From Lithospermum erythrorhizon (Eukaryota; Streptophyta; Magnoliopsida; Boraginales; Boraginaceae): a stretch of DNA of 64,000 bases. Below, in pieces: positions 11,812-23,560 of this stretch. The position numbers and the translations under genes are program-made. The notes beneath the pieces were generated by a model. It was not told where the DNA came from. It made no database searches and saw only the letters and a list, made by a program, of their open reading frames with translations. Positions within the stretch are counted from its first letter, which is position 1. Every line of letters starts with the position of its first letter. The stretch is from positions 1-64,000 of the forward strand of contig JADFUC010001055.1 in NCBI GenBank assembly GCA_019722365.1, in the 5' to 3' direction.

Positions 11812-13792
11812 TGTAATGAAAAGAAACATTTTATTATTTAGTACAAAATAAAATCTATCAGAAGTGAAAGTTCCTCAAGTATACAAGTTTTATCAAATCG
11901 AAGAGTGATCGACGGTCCAAATTATAAGTCCCTAAGCCGCTTACCGACGATCATGTAGACGTCTGGATCTTGGTAAAAGCTGAGATGACGGGCTGATTTC
12001 GAAATTACTGACCTCACTCTACCTGGAACAGCTCAACTTGGCTCAACTCGATTTCGATTTGATTTCGATTCGCATAGAAGCTCCCATGAAGCTGGACACA
12101 TGTCCTGCCTCAATTAATCGGTACTCCTCCTGACTGGGATACTTGGCCCAGCTCTTGAGCCTTTAGCAACAGATTCCTTGTCAGTCGTACCTGACTTGAT
12201 CTCGGTCTCTGACTCTGGATCCTGCCTTTTAGACTGGACAATTTACCTGCAAGCGTCATGACTCGCTTGAGTACCACCTGTGTAATTTCAGAAATTTGAC
12301 AAGCCTATAGGCAGTGGACTCTGGGATTTATTACCCGCCATGATTTCATCTGCGCGAGATCTCTAAGAGACTGGTGAGCCACCTGTCTTCGAGAGGACTT
12401 AGCGACTTAATACACACTCGATTCGATGTGACTCTCACTGCATTGTTTACAAAGAAGAAAGTCAGCTATTTTGCTCACTCACCGGCTTTAGTAGCCTGTC
12501 AGCAGGAATGGTATTTGGGCGGATAAGGACCTAAGCGACTTATGAAATTTCTGGCCTCACTCTGACTTCGATTTAAGCTTGGCAATAAGTATTTTAGCTT
12601 ATATTACATCTACTTACCAAATTGGTTGTCAGAGCGACGATCAAGACATGTTGTTTCCTTTCCAACCTTGTTGACGAGACCTACTTAACCAGACATGAAA
12701 TTTAGTACACAGAGCCTACCTGTAATCCAAATGTGGAAACGAATCTGGCCAAGATATTCCTATATCTAGTGATTTGATAAATCAAACCCAGATTTTTCGT
12801 GTTCAAGCAAAGATTTATGATCAATCAGGGCTATTTAGCTTATTCCTCGAATATTCTAAGCCATCTTGAAAAACTTTCGATTTTGCTTTGAACTTGAAGA
12901 ATTCACCGACTCAGGCGCACTTTTATCCAAGAGCATATTTTGGCCACCCGAGCGTTTTCAGCCCACCACGCCAAGCTACTTGGGCCAGCTTAAAAAAGAT
13001 TTAACTTAAAAAAATCTCAGAGTTTTTCTCTCAGATTTTCTTAGGGTTTTGGACGGAATCAAGGGAAGTTTTTGTGACGGAACGCGATGAAAATGTGATG
13101 GAATTTGTGATGAAATTTTTGCCAAACGGAGGGGGGGGGTATTTATAGGCTTCCTACCAACGTCATTTCCGATTGGGTCGATTTCGATTGTTTGACATGA
13201 TCTTAACCTGGCTGAATTTCAAGCAAAGATTCCGACCGTCGATTTTTTAGGAATTACTTGGTGTCCAAGTATTAAAAAGAGGTGCCTGCTTATAAAAAAG
13301 AAGGTTCCACCTTTTCAGTCAAATATATTTTCATATCATCACGCACTTTTGTTTTTTTTTATTTCAACCACATAACTTCAGAAGTCTCATTTCCAACCAT
13401 ACAACTTCGTAGTCTCGATTTTGAACCATAACTTCGAGTTTCTATTTTGAACCTCGTAGTTTCTATATATTCTTCATTTGAACCACGGATTTCGAATGTT
13501 CCTTATATTACTTTTAATTTACATTTAATGGCATCGTTTTTCTTAACCCTATTTCTTGCTCAACTTTAGGGTTAATTAATGTAGAAACCCTTATTTTTTG
13601 CATTTGACACCTGGGCTTGATTGAACCCTTGCTCGTCGAATGTTTGATTTGAATTGTGTTTAATCTTAACCCTAATCACGCCGGATATCTTAATGGCTTC
13701 TGACTTTTAATTAATTTGATTAATTCATCTTAGTCAATTTAATTATTATTTTGATAAATGTTTTATTTTCTATCAGTTTACTTTAATCTACA
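11812..13792 (-). mobile_element. Tat-like Ty3/gypsy LTR (copy 2), - orientation
   Basis: This is the reverse-oriented homologue of 4804-6773 (about 1.98 kb, against 1.97 kb). In + coordinates it starts TGTAATG and ends ATCTACA, giving TG...CA termini. The TATA box is on the - strand at 13140-13148 next to a G run, as in copy 1. There is no internal region in the correct orientation on either side, so it is best called a solo LTR. It interrupts or abuts the LINE relic on its left. Confidence 0.7.
13140..13148 (-). promoter_or_regulatory. LTR TATA box
   Basis: CTATAAATA on the - strand, preceded by a run of C on that strand. It is at the same relative position as 5452-5460 in copy 1. Confidence 0.6.
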
Positions 13793-14044
13793 TTACAAGC
13801 CATCCACTAACAGTATTCAATGCTTCACAAACTCAGCGTCATTCAAAGAGATCATCTATATACAAACACCAACATAATATACACGTATCCCTTCTTTACA
13901 GCATCGCACCATGACGGCACTTATATTTTCTATCCTCCTCACTACAACATCATCTCCTAATACTATATATTTTGTTTTAGATCATCTACTCTCGCAGGTT
14001 ATATAACTGATAGTTCAGATGCAAATGAAGAACGAATGGCAAAT

Positions 14045-14349
14045 GTTTTTTTATCAAGTACGAGGACGAAGTGTTTATCTCTGCCCACATCTATAGCTAC
14101 CTTTGTGAATTATACCGTAGATTCCCACCACTTCGAGCTACTTTATTTCCCACCTAAATAATTGTAATACTCAAGAGTAAATATAACTATAAGAAAAGTA
14201 ATGTTGTTTAGTTAGTAGATTTTATTCATATATACATAATACATAGTGATGCCTATTTATGCGCCTACAAAAGTCGATGTAATCGACAAGAATCCTTCCT
14301 TACACCTACCCAAGTTGATCACATCCACTAATGATAACTATTCATAACA
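14045..14349 (-). mobile_element. 3' LTR of an Ale-like Ty1/copia element
   Basis: The LTR reads on -: it starts TGTTATGAATAG (+ end at 14349) and has an 'aataggcat' TATA-region remnant. It is preceded on - by a purine-rich GAGCATTAGAGGGAG that is a good polypurine tract (14350-14364). Short LTRs with TGTTATGAA starts are usual for Ale/Retrofit-type copia. The low-coordinate boundary is estimated. Confidence 0.55.
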
Positions 14350-14364
14350 CTCCCTCTAATGCTC

Positions 14365-16320
14365 AATCATAAGAAACACGCCTTTATTAAACCTACTTAA
14401 AAACCCTTTTGATAAAAAAACCTAATGAATCTAAAAGAGCCAAGCATTATTCCCATCAGCTTAACGTCATTTCATTAAAACCTTTGTGAAAACCCATTTG
14501 GGACAAAACCCCGATTTAAGGAAAAGTGTACAACGTGTATTAATTTTCACGACCACATCACTGACATCCTCACGACGTAGCCCCATGGGATAATTTTTCT
14601 AATGTTTGTGTAATAGTATTGTTTAATATATCCGCCGCATTATCACAAGATCGAATTGGTTGGACATCGATTAACATTTTTCAAGATCATGGGCGGTTAA
14701 GAATTTTGTGAAATATAGTTGCTCTATCTCCTTTGATATATTCTTCCTTTAATCGTAGTAATACAAGCTATAATTATCTTCATACAAAGTGGTCAGTTTT
14801 ACTCAACTTTCGTATAATAATCCACACGTATTTTGGATATGATGGATCACGCCTAATAAACGCATTCACGATTTGCTCGTATCAGCCAATATTCTCAAAG
14901 ATGGTTCACGATGAGTCAAGTAGTTTGTTTCATGACGCTAATGCAAATAGCCGCTCCACCTCACTAAGTGAATAACCAGCCTGTGATCTTCCATTATTGA
15001 CTGATAGATATCCCAGATCAAAGATATCCATTAGCTCCTTAATTTGGAGGTATTTGATGTAACAATCCTATATCCACGATTCTGGGCGTAACGAAGAATT
15101 GTTTAACTCCATTCCAATGCCTAATAGTCAGCGCAGAACTATATCTTCGCTAATAGATTAACACCAAATGACATGTCTCGTCTGCATGATCGCAAGCATA
15201 CATTAGTGCTCCAATGACACTTAAATAAATGCATTTCCGCATCAAAGTAGCTTCTTCATTATTTTCTTAAAATGAATGGGTGTTTGTTCATTATCTAGCG
15301 ATCTCACAACCATCGGCGCCTAAATTTGAGGACTATCCATAAGAAATTGTTTTAAGACCTTTTCACAAGTTTTTGACATACAAATACCTTTACCAAGCGA
15401 TCTATTTGGTACCAAGACAAAATTTGTTTTGTCCGAGATCTTTCATCTCAAATTCATTCTTTAAGTACATACTTTTGGAAGTTCTTCAGAGTTCCAACTG
15501 TATTTAAATCATCAACATAAACCTGCAATTATGCAAACTCTTTCCCCGATCTTTTCATGAAAATGCAAGGACACGTGAAGATCACTATAACCCCTTGGTT
15601 AAATATTCACTTAGGCGATTATACCACATCACCACTACTTTAACTGCATAAGGACTTATTAAATTTATAGAAAAAAATGTTCTCGAGAACTCGAACCATG
15701 CGCTCAGTAAATTTAATCCTTCCGCCTATATAAATGACATTTTCAAGTGTACCATACAGATAAGTCTGTGACAACGCCCATTAGGCTAAATCGAGTCCTT
15801 CAAGTACCTGCATCAATTAAATATCGAAAGGTGTATTTATCCACCACCGAGAATATGCTCTCATAATCAATGCCGTGTTCATGAACTTCGCTGCATGCTT
15901 CCTTGCCTTGCACTTCACAATTTCACCCTTTCATTTCGCCGCACGTATACCCATTTATATCCACCGGCTTTACAATCGCTGCGTACTGACCATGTCCAAA
16001 ACCTCGTTGTTCAAGTGGATTTCACCCGACTGATTGCCTCTTTCCATTTTGGCTAATCATTCCTCAAGGCCTGATTCATCTATGTATTTTGGTTCATGAT
16101 CTCATTTTCATCCATCAGCATTCACGCTTATATTATATGAGAATTTATCGGCCGATATTTATCTCATTTCGTTTCACCGCATCCTCCTCATAATATAATT
16201 TATCGAGATCTTCATTGTTACTAATTTCTCGTGTACTCTAAAGTTCTTTCTCCGGAACCAAATTATTAGCATGAGTCGGTGATTCTTCTGCATAGATCCT
16301 CTTCTTGACCCTCATCTATG
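14365..16320 (-). pseudogene. Ale-like Ty1/copia RT-RNase H relic
   Basis: On - the order is correct for copia pol. Around 16090-15900 there is a decayed RT start resembling 'WKEAI...VKPVGYKWVF'. The catalytic region 'VYVDDLN' lies near 15520, followed by 'FEMKDLGQTKF' near 15430. An RT-end motif 'IGALMYA' is near 15205, 'RYSSALTIRHWNGV' near 15120, and RNase H debris runs to about 14700. The YVDDLN form rather than YVDDIL is typical of the Ale/Retrofit lineage. Frameshifts and stops are frequent. Integrase, protease, gag and the 5' LTR are missing; the element is cut off near 16320. Confidence 0.85.
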
Positions 16321-16372
16321 GTGATTATTATATATACACTATCTTTATCTGTTTTTTCTGGTAAATAATATT

Positions 16373-16583
16373 TCACCAATCCATTTTAATCGACTTTTCT
16401 CATATATTAAAGAATTTTATCTTCACTTACTTTTTAATTATATTATTAAAAAATTTAAAATTATTATAAAGTATTTTAAAAGACGAATCCTATTATAGGA
16501 TTTTATATTTTTAAAATAAAATAATTAATCAATAAAATTCAATTTAAAAAAAGTCAATGACAATTAAAGTGAATTGGAGTATG
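16373..16583. mobile_element. Possible small MITE
   Basis: A ~210-bp AT-rich block whose left end (caccaatccattttaatcgac) resembles the reverse complement of its right end (actccaattcactttaattg). This suggests imperfect terminal inverted repeats. No target-site duplication could be read. It could also be chance similarity in AT-rich DNA. Confidence 0.35.
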
Positions 16584-17099
16584 TTAATTCTTCATCGTCG
16601 ACAATAATATTTATGGGCATGGAGGACATTTGAGAATGACTCCCTGATTGCTCTACTTGAAATTCAATAATCCTATGTAGTCTTGGGTGTCGCAATGGAG
16701 TAAAATAATCTTCTAAGAGATGATTGCTGATTCCTAAGTAAATTTATGTTTGTAGGGAATAATAATATAAATAATCACGAAAATTGGTCAAAAAAACATT
16801 TGTAATTAAATAGTTAATTGTTTAGGAAAGAAAAGCAATAATTAGGAAGGTGAAAGATATAGAATAAGATAGAGAAAGTGAAATAAAAATAGGAATTGTA
16901 AAAATACAATTACAAAAAATGCATGTACTGATAAGATAAATAAGAGATAGAGTACAAATAAAAAAGTAGTTTGTACTTCTAAATGGTTCATTTTACATCG
17001 TTTCTATCAATTATATAGAATTATCACATTTTAGTTCCTATTTTATGGGAGGTCAAACATAAATTTATTTTCATTGATGATTCTCCAGCCTCATGGGTT
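16584..17099. other. Unassigned AT-rich intergenic DNA
   Basis: No ORF, RNA gene or repeat family is recognised. It contains a small palindrome (aattgtaaaaatacaatt) near 16896. Confidence 0.5.
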
Positions 17100-17284
17100 A
17101 TTCTATGATAACGGATACGCTTCATTAATGATACGCTCATTTTAATATAAAAATAGTATATATTATTAAAATGTATTAATCTAAGATGGTTCAATTTGAA
17201 AAATTAAAAAAAAAAGTGCACCAAAATTATTCTATGCACTTAATTAGTATGTGTACCAAAATACGTTGAACAAATTAGTACAGA
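17100..17284 (+). repeat. Repeat R, left part, interrupted by the Tat element
   Basis: Words such as 'cgctcatt', 'tctaagatggt', 'accaaaattatt' and 'gtacagatta' match the reverse complement of 48050-48245 and, on +, 63850-64000. The matching right part of the same repeat resumes at 40255, beyond the Tat element. This places the Tat insertion inside a pre-existing copy of R. The class of R is unknown; it has no coding capacity. Confidence 0.65.
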
Positions 17285-18898
17285 TTAGCTAAAATCGTGA
17301 GAGCGATTTTATTATTCTATGCGCTCCAAAATAATAAAGCTCTGTGGGGAAATTTTCTGGTACAAAATTTATCAAGCGATTAGGGTTATTCATAGGTCTA
17401 GTTATCTGCTGCGTATTATCTTGGCGTCTGATATAACTTGATTTGATATGGACTCCGATTGGCTTGAGCTTGGAGTCTTGAGTTGGATATGTGTTACAGA
17501 GCGAGGGAGTGCGGGATGAGGATTTGGTCTTTGATGTTGGATATAGTCGAGCAGGGGTGCTTGACAACCTTGATTCCGATAATAGTTGTATGGAATTGAT
17601 CTTTGTCTTGAACTTTGATCCTTGAGATATGCCTTTGGATGGTGGAATTGGACTCTCCGCTTGGGCGTTGGATATGTGTGGGGTGCAGTTGGGCCTCGAC
17701 CCATGCTTGTTGGATATGTGGGAAATTTGTTGGGCTGGCTTGACCCTCTTTGACTTGATATGTGTTTGTAGTGGGACTTTGATAGGATGACTTGGATATG
17801 TGTCCTCACCGGGATCTTCGGCAGGCATAAAATGTCGTGGACTAGTTTAGGAACTTTGGGCAACGTAGTACTGGACTTGAACCTTGTAGCTTTAGGGCTG
17901 GGTTCCTCCAGCAGTAGAGGCTTTAGTAGCTTCCTTGTGTTGATCTTTGGATGTAGACAGAAGGCTTTTGCTTATTTCGATCCTACTCGTTGATTTGGTG
18001 CAGGGGCCTTAGCAACGTATCTCCTGCAGCTTGGCTTGAGTCTTGGGTAGGCAGCTCATCTTCTCATCAGTCTTTGGGATGGTGCTCCCTTCCTTGATGC
18101 TTTAGGCGCCTATTTTGGTGGGCGCGGGCTTCGGCGGCAGTTCTCTCGCGATTTGATTGGTGCGGAGGCACTTGGCGGCGTTTTCTACAACTTGTTGAGG
18201 ATGGACAACTCTCCTTTTGTCGGAGTTCCGGGATTGTCCCCCTTCTTTGGTGTGTTAGGCGCCTATTTGGGTTTTCAAGTGTCTTAGAGCGCTTCTTTCC
18301 TTTGAATCTTAAAGTCTGGAGATGCTTGTTGATCTTCTTCTTCAGAGCTTTTCTGCAACCTTTTCACCTTTTTGCCTTAAATGTTTCTCCCACTTTTTGC
18401 CTATAATTATTTTCGAAAATATAGAGAGGAGGATATTTATAGGCTTTCGAACCTTGCTCATTTACGATTAGTTTGATCATTTTAGTTGATTCACGATCAG
18501 TAGATTGATTTTGAGGTATAATCTGAACCGTGGATATTTTCCATGAGTTAACCTCCAAGAAAATGGAGCAGGCGCCTCTTTTGGGTATTTTTTAGGTCAA
18601 ACTCCATTTATTTATTGACCCCGACATTCCCTTGTTGCATTCATTTAAGCCCCGTATCTTTCGAAAACCCTATTCTAGGTTTAAAATTAGGTTTATTTAA
18701 TGTAAAAATCTAATGATAACCTAAAATTAAAAGATCAGTCCTTGAATTCACGGAACTTAGATGATTTTCAAATGGCTTGAATTAGATTCGGCTCGATCGA
18801 ACCTGTCGAGCAAGCACATAAGTGGGCCGGTTGAAAATTAATTAAATTAATAAATCCATAATAAATGAATTTTATTAATTAAAATTTCACTATCTACA
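17285..18898 (-). mobile_element. 3' LTR of the Tat element
   Basis: It pairs with 29955-30020 plus 38879-40254. Shared landmarks are 'ttctggtacaaa..atttatcaag', 'ggatatgtgt', 'tttataggctttcg', 'aggtcaaactccatttattt', 'ggttgaaaattaattaaatt' and the terminus 'tttcactatctaca'. On the - strand it starts TGTAGATAGTG. The low-coordinate end is uncertain by about 15 bp because it merges with repeat R. Confidence 0.75.
18434..18442 (-). promoter_or_regulatory. TATA box of the Tat 3' LTR
   Basis: CTATAAATA on -, in the context 'cgaaagcctataaata'. The equivalent in the 5' LTR is at 39767-39775. Confidence 0.6.
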
Positions 18899-18912
18899 AA
18901 TGCCCCATCGAA
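18899..18912 (-). promoter_or_regulatory. Polypurine tract of the Tat element
   Basis: On - it reads TTCGATGGGGCATT, immediately followed by the LTR start TGTAGATAGTG. A G-rich tract directly before the 3' LTR is the plus-strand primer of reverse transcription in LTR elements. Confidence 0.55.
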
Positions 18913-20579
18913 CTCGGGCACATCTTCTAATGGAGTAGCCGTTGTTTGACCACTGTAAGGTTTTCTGGTAAGATATGTTCGGTTAGTGCACCTTCGGTTT
19001 AGGTCTGTCGACTTCCTACACTTCCAATTCTTGCATTTTGATAGATTTTCACACCTGGCTAACTTTGCAGGTATATGTCAAACATGAATTTAATGTCATA
19101 ATGATTCTTGGTCTTCGACCGTTAATTTTCAATCCTTGAGTGTATGAAGAAGTAATCCCAGAATTTTATTATGATTTTTAGTCATAATAAAATGTATGGA
19201 TTTTTTTTTTAATTTTACACTGAAAATAGTGAAAATAGATCTATATGGTTTTCGGATCAACCCGTGTGTTCAGCCTCTTTAGTGTATCGGATGACTCATG
19301 AACTTGCATTTGGTCTTCGGGTTGGACATTTATGGCCGAAATTAGGCCTAGTGAACTTGTGATTTTTTCGAAAATCCTGCCAAGGTGAAATTTGATGATC
19401 ATTCTTTTGCGTCTTGTTGGGCCGATCCGTATTCTTGAGCTTCGCTTAGCATAAACCCTTCTCTTATAAGATGATTTGTATGAAACACAAAGTCATCATC
19501 TTTTTTCGTCATAGGGTTCGAAAATCCCAAGCCAAGAAAGGTGAGAATTTTTTTTTCTTTTCTTCTTCTCTTGTTCGAAAATTGCATGCATGGTGGGAAA
19601 CTCCGTTTTTTTCTTTTTCTTCTTGATTTTCCAACCAAATTATGGTCAAGAACTTTTTTTTTTGTTTTTTTTTCTTGAAATTTTCGAACCATGTATGGGT
19701 TCAAAATAATAATTTTTCTTCTTCTTTTATTGATTTCAGGTATTCTGTTTTGAACTCAGCTATTTTCTACATCTTGAAGATCTTCGTTCAGGTAAAGATT
19801 CCACCTTTTTCTTTAATTTTTCATGATCCTGCTCATACGTGGATGATCATGATGTATCCCGTGCAAAATATTGATTGAATTAGGGTTTAACTAGAATAAA
19901 TCTCATGATTTTTTGCATGTTTTGTTGGAGAATCCCGTTTTTGAGTTGTGTGCTGAATTTTCTTCTAATTGTTCCCGTTGACTGGTTGGTCAGAATGACT
20001 TGAAATTTGAGCAGGGAAGTTTCACCAACTAAGGTTCCTCGCCGCCTGTTTTTTTTTGCTTAATTTTATAAGATTTTTTGATCTGTTGGTAGCACATATG
20101 TTGTCCTATTTTTTTGGCATGTTTTAATGGCTCAAATCGCTTGGTGAGAGCTAAATGTAAGTGGCGAGAGGCCTTAAGGAATGCAGCTTGTCTCGATGTC
20201 AAATAAACCCATTGATCGGTAGTCACAGATCGTCAAATATAAGATTCACGGTTGTCCGCACCCAATTCGCACATATTTATGCTCACATAGTATTTTGGCC
20301 ATATATAACAACTTTAACGTAATACATTTTCAATGAACTTTATATTCACGCATAGATATTTGCATACTCTATCACTTTTATTTAAGTGCGTATCATTACA
20401 TTGTTTTTGCCCAGATGTCTAATTTGGAATAGATTACGTTTTTTGCGTGCTATTTCTTTCTGCTTTTATCTTCTTTGCTTTTGATATTTTCTTGTTTTTG
20501 GGTTGGGAGTATGAACTTGGTTTTGATGTTGAGTGGAAAAACTACGAACTCTTTACATTTTGTGTGGTGATAACATCCC
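18913..20579. other. Non-coding 3' region of the Tat element
   Basis: Long runs of T on the + strand (19545-19700, 20045-20120) and no retroviral domain on -. On + it resembles the 5' leader or intron of an antisense transcript, with pyrimidine-rich stretches ending in AG. The ORFs at 19399-19704 (-), 19642-19878 (+) and 20447-20659 (+) show no recognisable domain. Confidence 0.45.
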
Positions 20580-21175
20580 AGATTAAATGCGAGTTCACTA
20601 CCGCCCCTTTTGTCTTCATTTGGCCTCAGGTTTGCGTGATGCATTCACCCTTGAGGTAGTGGTGTCCTAGAGTTGGTCCGCTTGGCTTCTTGCCTTGTCT
20701 TATTTTTTATTTGAGGCTGATTTGGTAGGACTTTGGACCCCTCCCCAATCATCTTTATTGTGGTGATATCGTCGGCTCTACGTGATCGTTCACCACCGAG
20801 GTAGCGATCTCACAGAGTTGATCACATTTGGCTTTTTACTTGTATTATTTTTTTGTTTGAGTTGGTAGGACTACGGACTCTGTCCTCTTTGTGTGTGGTG
20901 ATGTGTTTAGGCTACTGCATGATCCGTTCCTACGGGGTAGTAGTCTCACAGAGTTGATCGACAGCCCAACTTTATCTTTTTTATTTGGTGAGTTGGTAGG
21001 GGCTCAGGTGTCACATCTCTTTTTGTGTGGTAGTGATATCTACGGCTCTGCATGATGCATTCAACCCTAAGGTAAGCCCAGGTCTCTAGAGTTGATCATT
21101 TTGAACTTGCTCGCATATTGTTTTTATTTGAGGGTGAGTTGGTAGGACTACGGACCTCGAGGTAGGATTGACGCC
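20580..21175 (+). repeat. ~140-bp tandem repeat, four units
   Basis: The anchor 'gaNttggtagg' recurs at 20719, 20859, 20990 and 21136. A second anchor, 'gat(g)cNttca...gaggtag', recurs at 20638, 20783, 20921 and 21055, so unit lengths are 131-146 bp. Each unit also contains 'cagagttgatc' and a T-rich tract followed by 'atttga'. It lies just upstream of the antisense ORF. Tandem repeats between pol and the 3' LTR are known in Tat/Ogre elements; this one is specific to this element as far as I can see. Confidence 0.75.
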
Positions 21176-21389
21176 TGCTTTTCAGGAAGAGGGTTGTGCG
21201 CCTCTTTTTAATTGTGCTCAGTCTCTCTATTTCCATTCTTGTAAGTGTTTGATGTTTTGTCTTCTTTTCGAACAACTGCTTTCACATGTTTATAGGGAGT
21301 GATCGTGGCTTAACCTTCTCCCTTACGGCGAGGCGTTCTCACTTCTTGGGCTTATGCTTCCTCTGTGAGCTTACTCTTGGTGCTCCTCT

Positions 21390-21650
21390 CTTGAGTACAC
21401 ACCCGAGGAAACTCTTGATCACTACATGTATCACGAGATGGGTTCAACTTTGTTTGGTCGCTCCGTGGCGTACATGTCAGTGAGACATGGAATATATGAA
21501 AGATTACTAGAGGCAGACTTGGAGGATGATCCTGAGTATTTGGTGATGCGTGCTGCCTTGGGTAACTTCTTCCGCTGGATTGATCTTATGGATACTGTTG
21601 ATAAGGAGGTGCAAGCTTCTGATGGTCTTCTACTGAGGGGCATGCTTTGA
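21390..21650 (+). pseudogene. Antisense ORF of the Tat element (aORF-like), hypothetical
   Basis: On + (opposite to gag-pol) a frame follows an in-frame stop near 21370 and ends at 21650; its first ATG is at 21426 (74 codons). The product is acidic with a coherent composition: 'LEYTPEETLDHYM' before the ATG, then 'RHGIYERLLEADLEDDPEYL' and 'FFRWIDLMDTVDKE'. It has charged helical segments but no domain I recognise. An earlier section in the same frame, before the stop, looks like coding sequence with a nonsense mutation. Its position between integrase and the 3' LTR, in opposite orientation, matches the antisense ORFs reported from some Tat elements such as Grande and Retand (established knowledge). 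Assignment to that family is inference. Confidence 0.4.
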
Positions 21651-22074
21651 GGATGCTGGATTCGAAAGTTGTATCCCGGTCTATATAATAGGGAGAACCT
21701 TTCCGTGTTCATCGTAATCTTGTTATTATTTGTGGTACCGTCGATTCTTGGAGAAGGATGAGGGTGTCTGTCTGAATAGCGGTGGTTGCCCGTGGCGTGG
21801 AGTTTCTCTTTGGTTTGGTTAAGTGGTTTGTAGCTCGCCCATGACTTTTAGACGAGGGAAGCTTCCGTGGTCACGACCGTGCCTTACGGAGTACGGTGAT
21901 GTAGGGAGCTCACTATTGAGACTTAGAAGTCAATTAGGGCTTCGATTGTTAGCACTCGAGCTTCTCCTCCCCTTTTAGCTTTTGTCTTACCATTTCATCT
22001 GTACTTTGAGTGACTACTTTTTTTGTTCTTTTTTTGTTTCTTTTGATGTATGTTGGATGATTATGAACCATACT

Positions 22075-22080
22075 AATAAA
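22075..22080 (+). terminator. Poly(A) signal for the antisense transcript
   Basis: AATAAA, followed by GT/T-rich sequence, about 420 bp downstream of the antisense ORF and just before the end of the - strand pol region. This is the arrangement expected for an independent + strand transcript. Confidence 0.4.
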
Positions 22081-22239
22081 GTTTGAGTTTTACCTTTATT
22101 ATTACTTTACTTTTCATATGCTTTTATTTGTCATGACTCTCTTTACTTATATTAAAAGGCAAAAAAAATTATGAGGTTATGACTAAATCTAAGCGTGTCA
22201 GTACGCCTACGTACCTCGAGTTACCCCGAAGATCAAGTC

Positions 22240-23560
22240 AAACGTAGTTCATGGGGGTGAGTGTTTTATACTCTCACCAAAGAGTTGGTGGACAGTTTAT
22301 TCTCACGCCAGGGAGATAGTAGATAGTTTAGGCTCATATTAGCATCTTGATCACATGGGTATTCTTGGATAAGCGACCCGTTGATGGATCTACTTGTCAT
22401 AGCGATCGGCTAAGCGAGGTACGACCCACTGATGTAGACTTCTTGCACCACATATGGTCCGTCCCACTTAGGTACCATTTTTTGCATTTTTCCTTAGTGT
22501 ATGAATGGAGTGCTTACATTGGCATAAATGTCTCCCCAAACGATAAGACCGTTGGCGAACCTTCTTGTTGTATGACTTTGAGATCCGAGACTGGTAACAT
22601 TGTAGTCTTTGTTGTGCTTGAAGCCTTTGCTCGTCGAGTGAGTTTAACTCTTGCGACCCACAAGCCGTAGCAGCTTTTTCTTGAGTAAGTCCTTCGTTAA
22701 ACTACGACTCGAATGCTTGAGTTGTACTTGGTGGGAGAGAGCGTCTTCGACTCCGTAGACTATGCGTATGGGGTGGCTTCGCGTGAGGCGTTCTATGCGT
22801 TATCTGTATGCCCATAGTGTTTCTTATCTTTCATTACAAATTCTTTTCGACTTATTCACTACGCTTCTTCCACGATATTGCGGGCGTCTTGTTGAAGGCT
22901 TACAGTAAACCGTTGGCTTCTTTGGTAGTACCTAGATAGTGATATTATTTCTTGATGTTGAATCTGGCGCCTGAAGTCGGCTAAGCTTATTGTCGAATGA
23001 CTTTGCATTATACGTCGATGCCATAGCGATATATGATGTTGGATTTGATGAAGTCGGCGACTTCTTCGCTTTCTCAGCTGATAAGTAAGTGCGGCCTACG
23101 CCCGCTTGAAAAAGCGATGCTGTAGGCTGAGGATGTAGATGTGTCCTTTTTGCCGATTCGGGCATTGAATTACAGCATCCCGTTCCCAGTAGGTGAATTA
23201 AGCGAGATGCCTGCTCTAAATAGGATCGGCAGTTACGGTGGTTGATGAATGAAGTTTGTGTGGAATTGGCATGGCTTGCAAGATCGTGCATAATCCATGA
23301 AGTCTTTTACCATGGTGAGCTAGTAGTATCCGTCTAGCGATTTGAAAATGTAATAGCCACGGGTAGGCTCGCATACCTGAGTGTCTTGCATTCGGGGCTT
23401 GGGAGCTCCTCTGCGTCGAAAGACACCGTAGGAGGATTTCTCCAGAAGGACCTTCTAAATAGAGTGTCATTGTAGTACAAGAACCGTGGAGCTCTTCTTA
23501 CAATATACACTTACTTTTTTAGAATCTTTTGGGAATCTCCATGTTGTATATAATCGATGA
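22240..23560 (-). pseudogene. Tat element integrase region
   Basis: On - the zinc-binding part is recognisable around 23430-23240, with pieces corresponding to 'SFWRNPPTVSFDAEE' and 'CKPCQFH...FIHQP' spread over frames. The core follows near 23070-22980 ('AEKAKK', 'YIAMASTYNAKSFDNKL', corresponding to the usual ITDNGKPFDNKL region). The end-of-pol segment near 22240-22180 carries the 'catgaactacg...gtacgtaggc' sequence common after pol in Tat elements. Frameshifts are frequent. Integrase would insert the cDNA into host DNA; this copy cannot encode it. Confidence 0.8.

Noticed and set aside
17289..17863. Overlapping - strand ORFs of 179 and 153 codons
   Set aside because: Both lie wholly inside the Tat LTR; the Ser/Pro/His-rich translations come from its repeated 'ggatatgtg' words.
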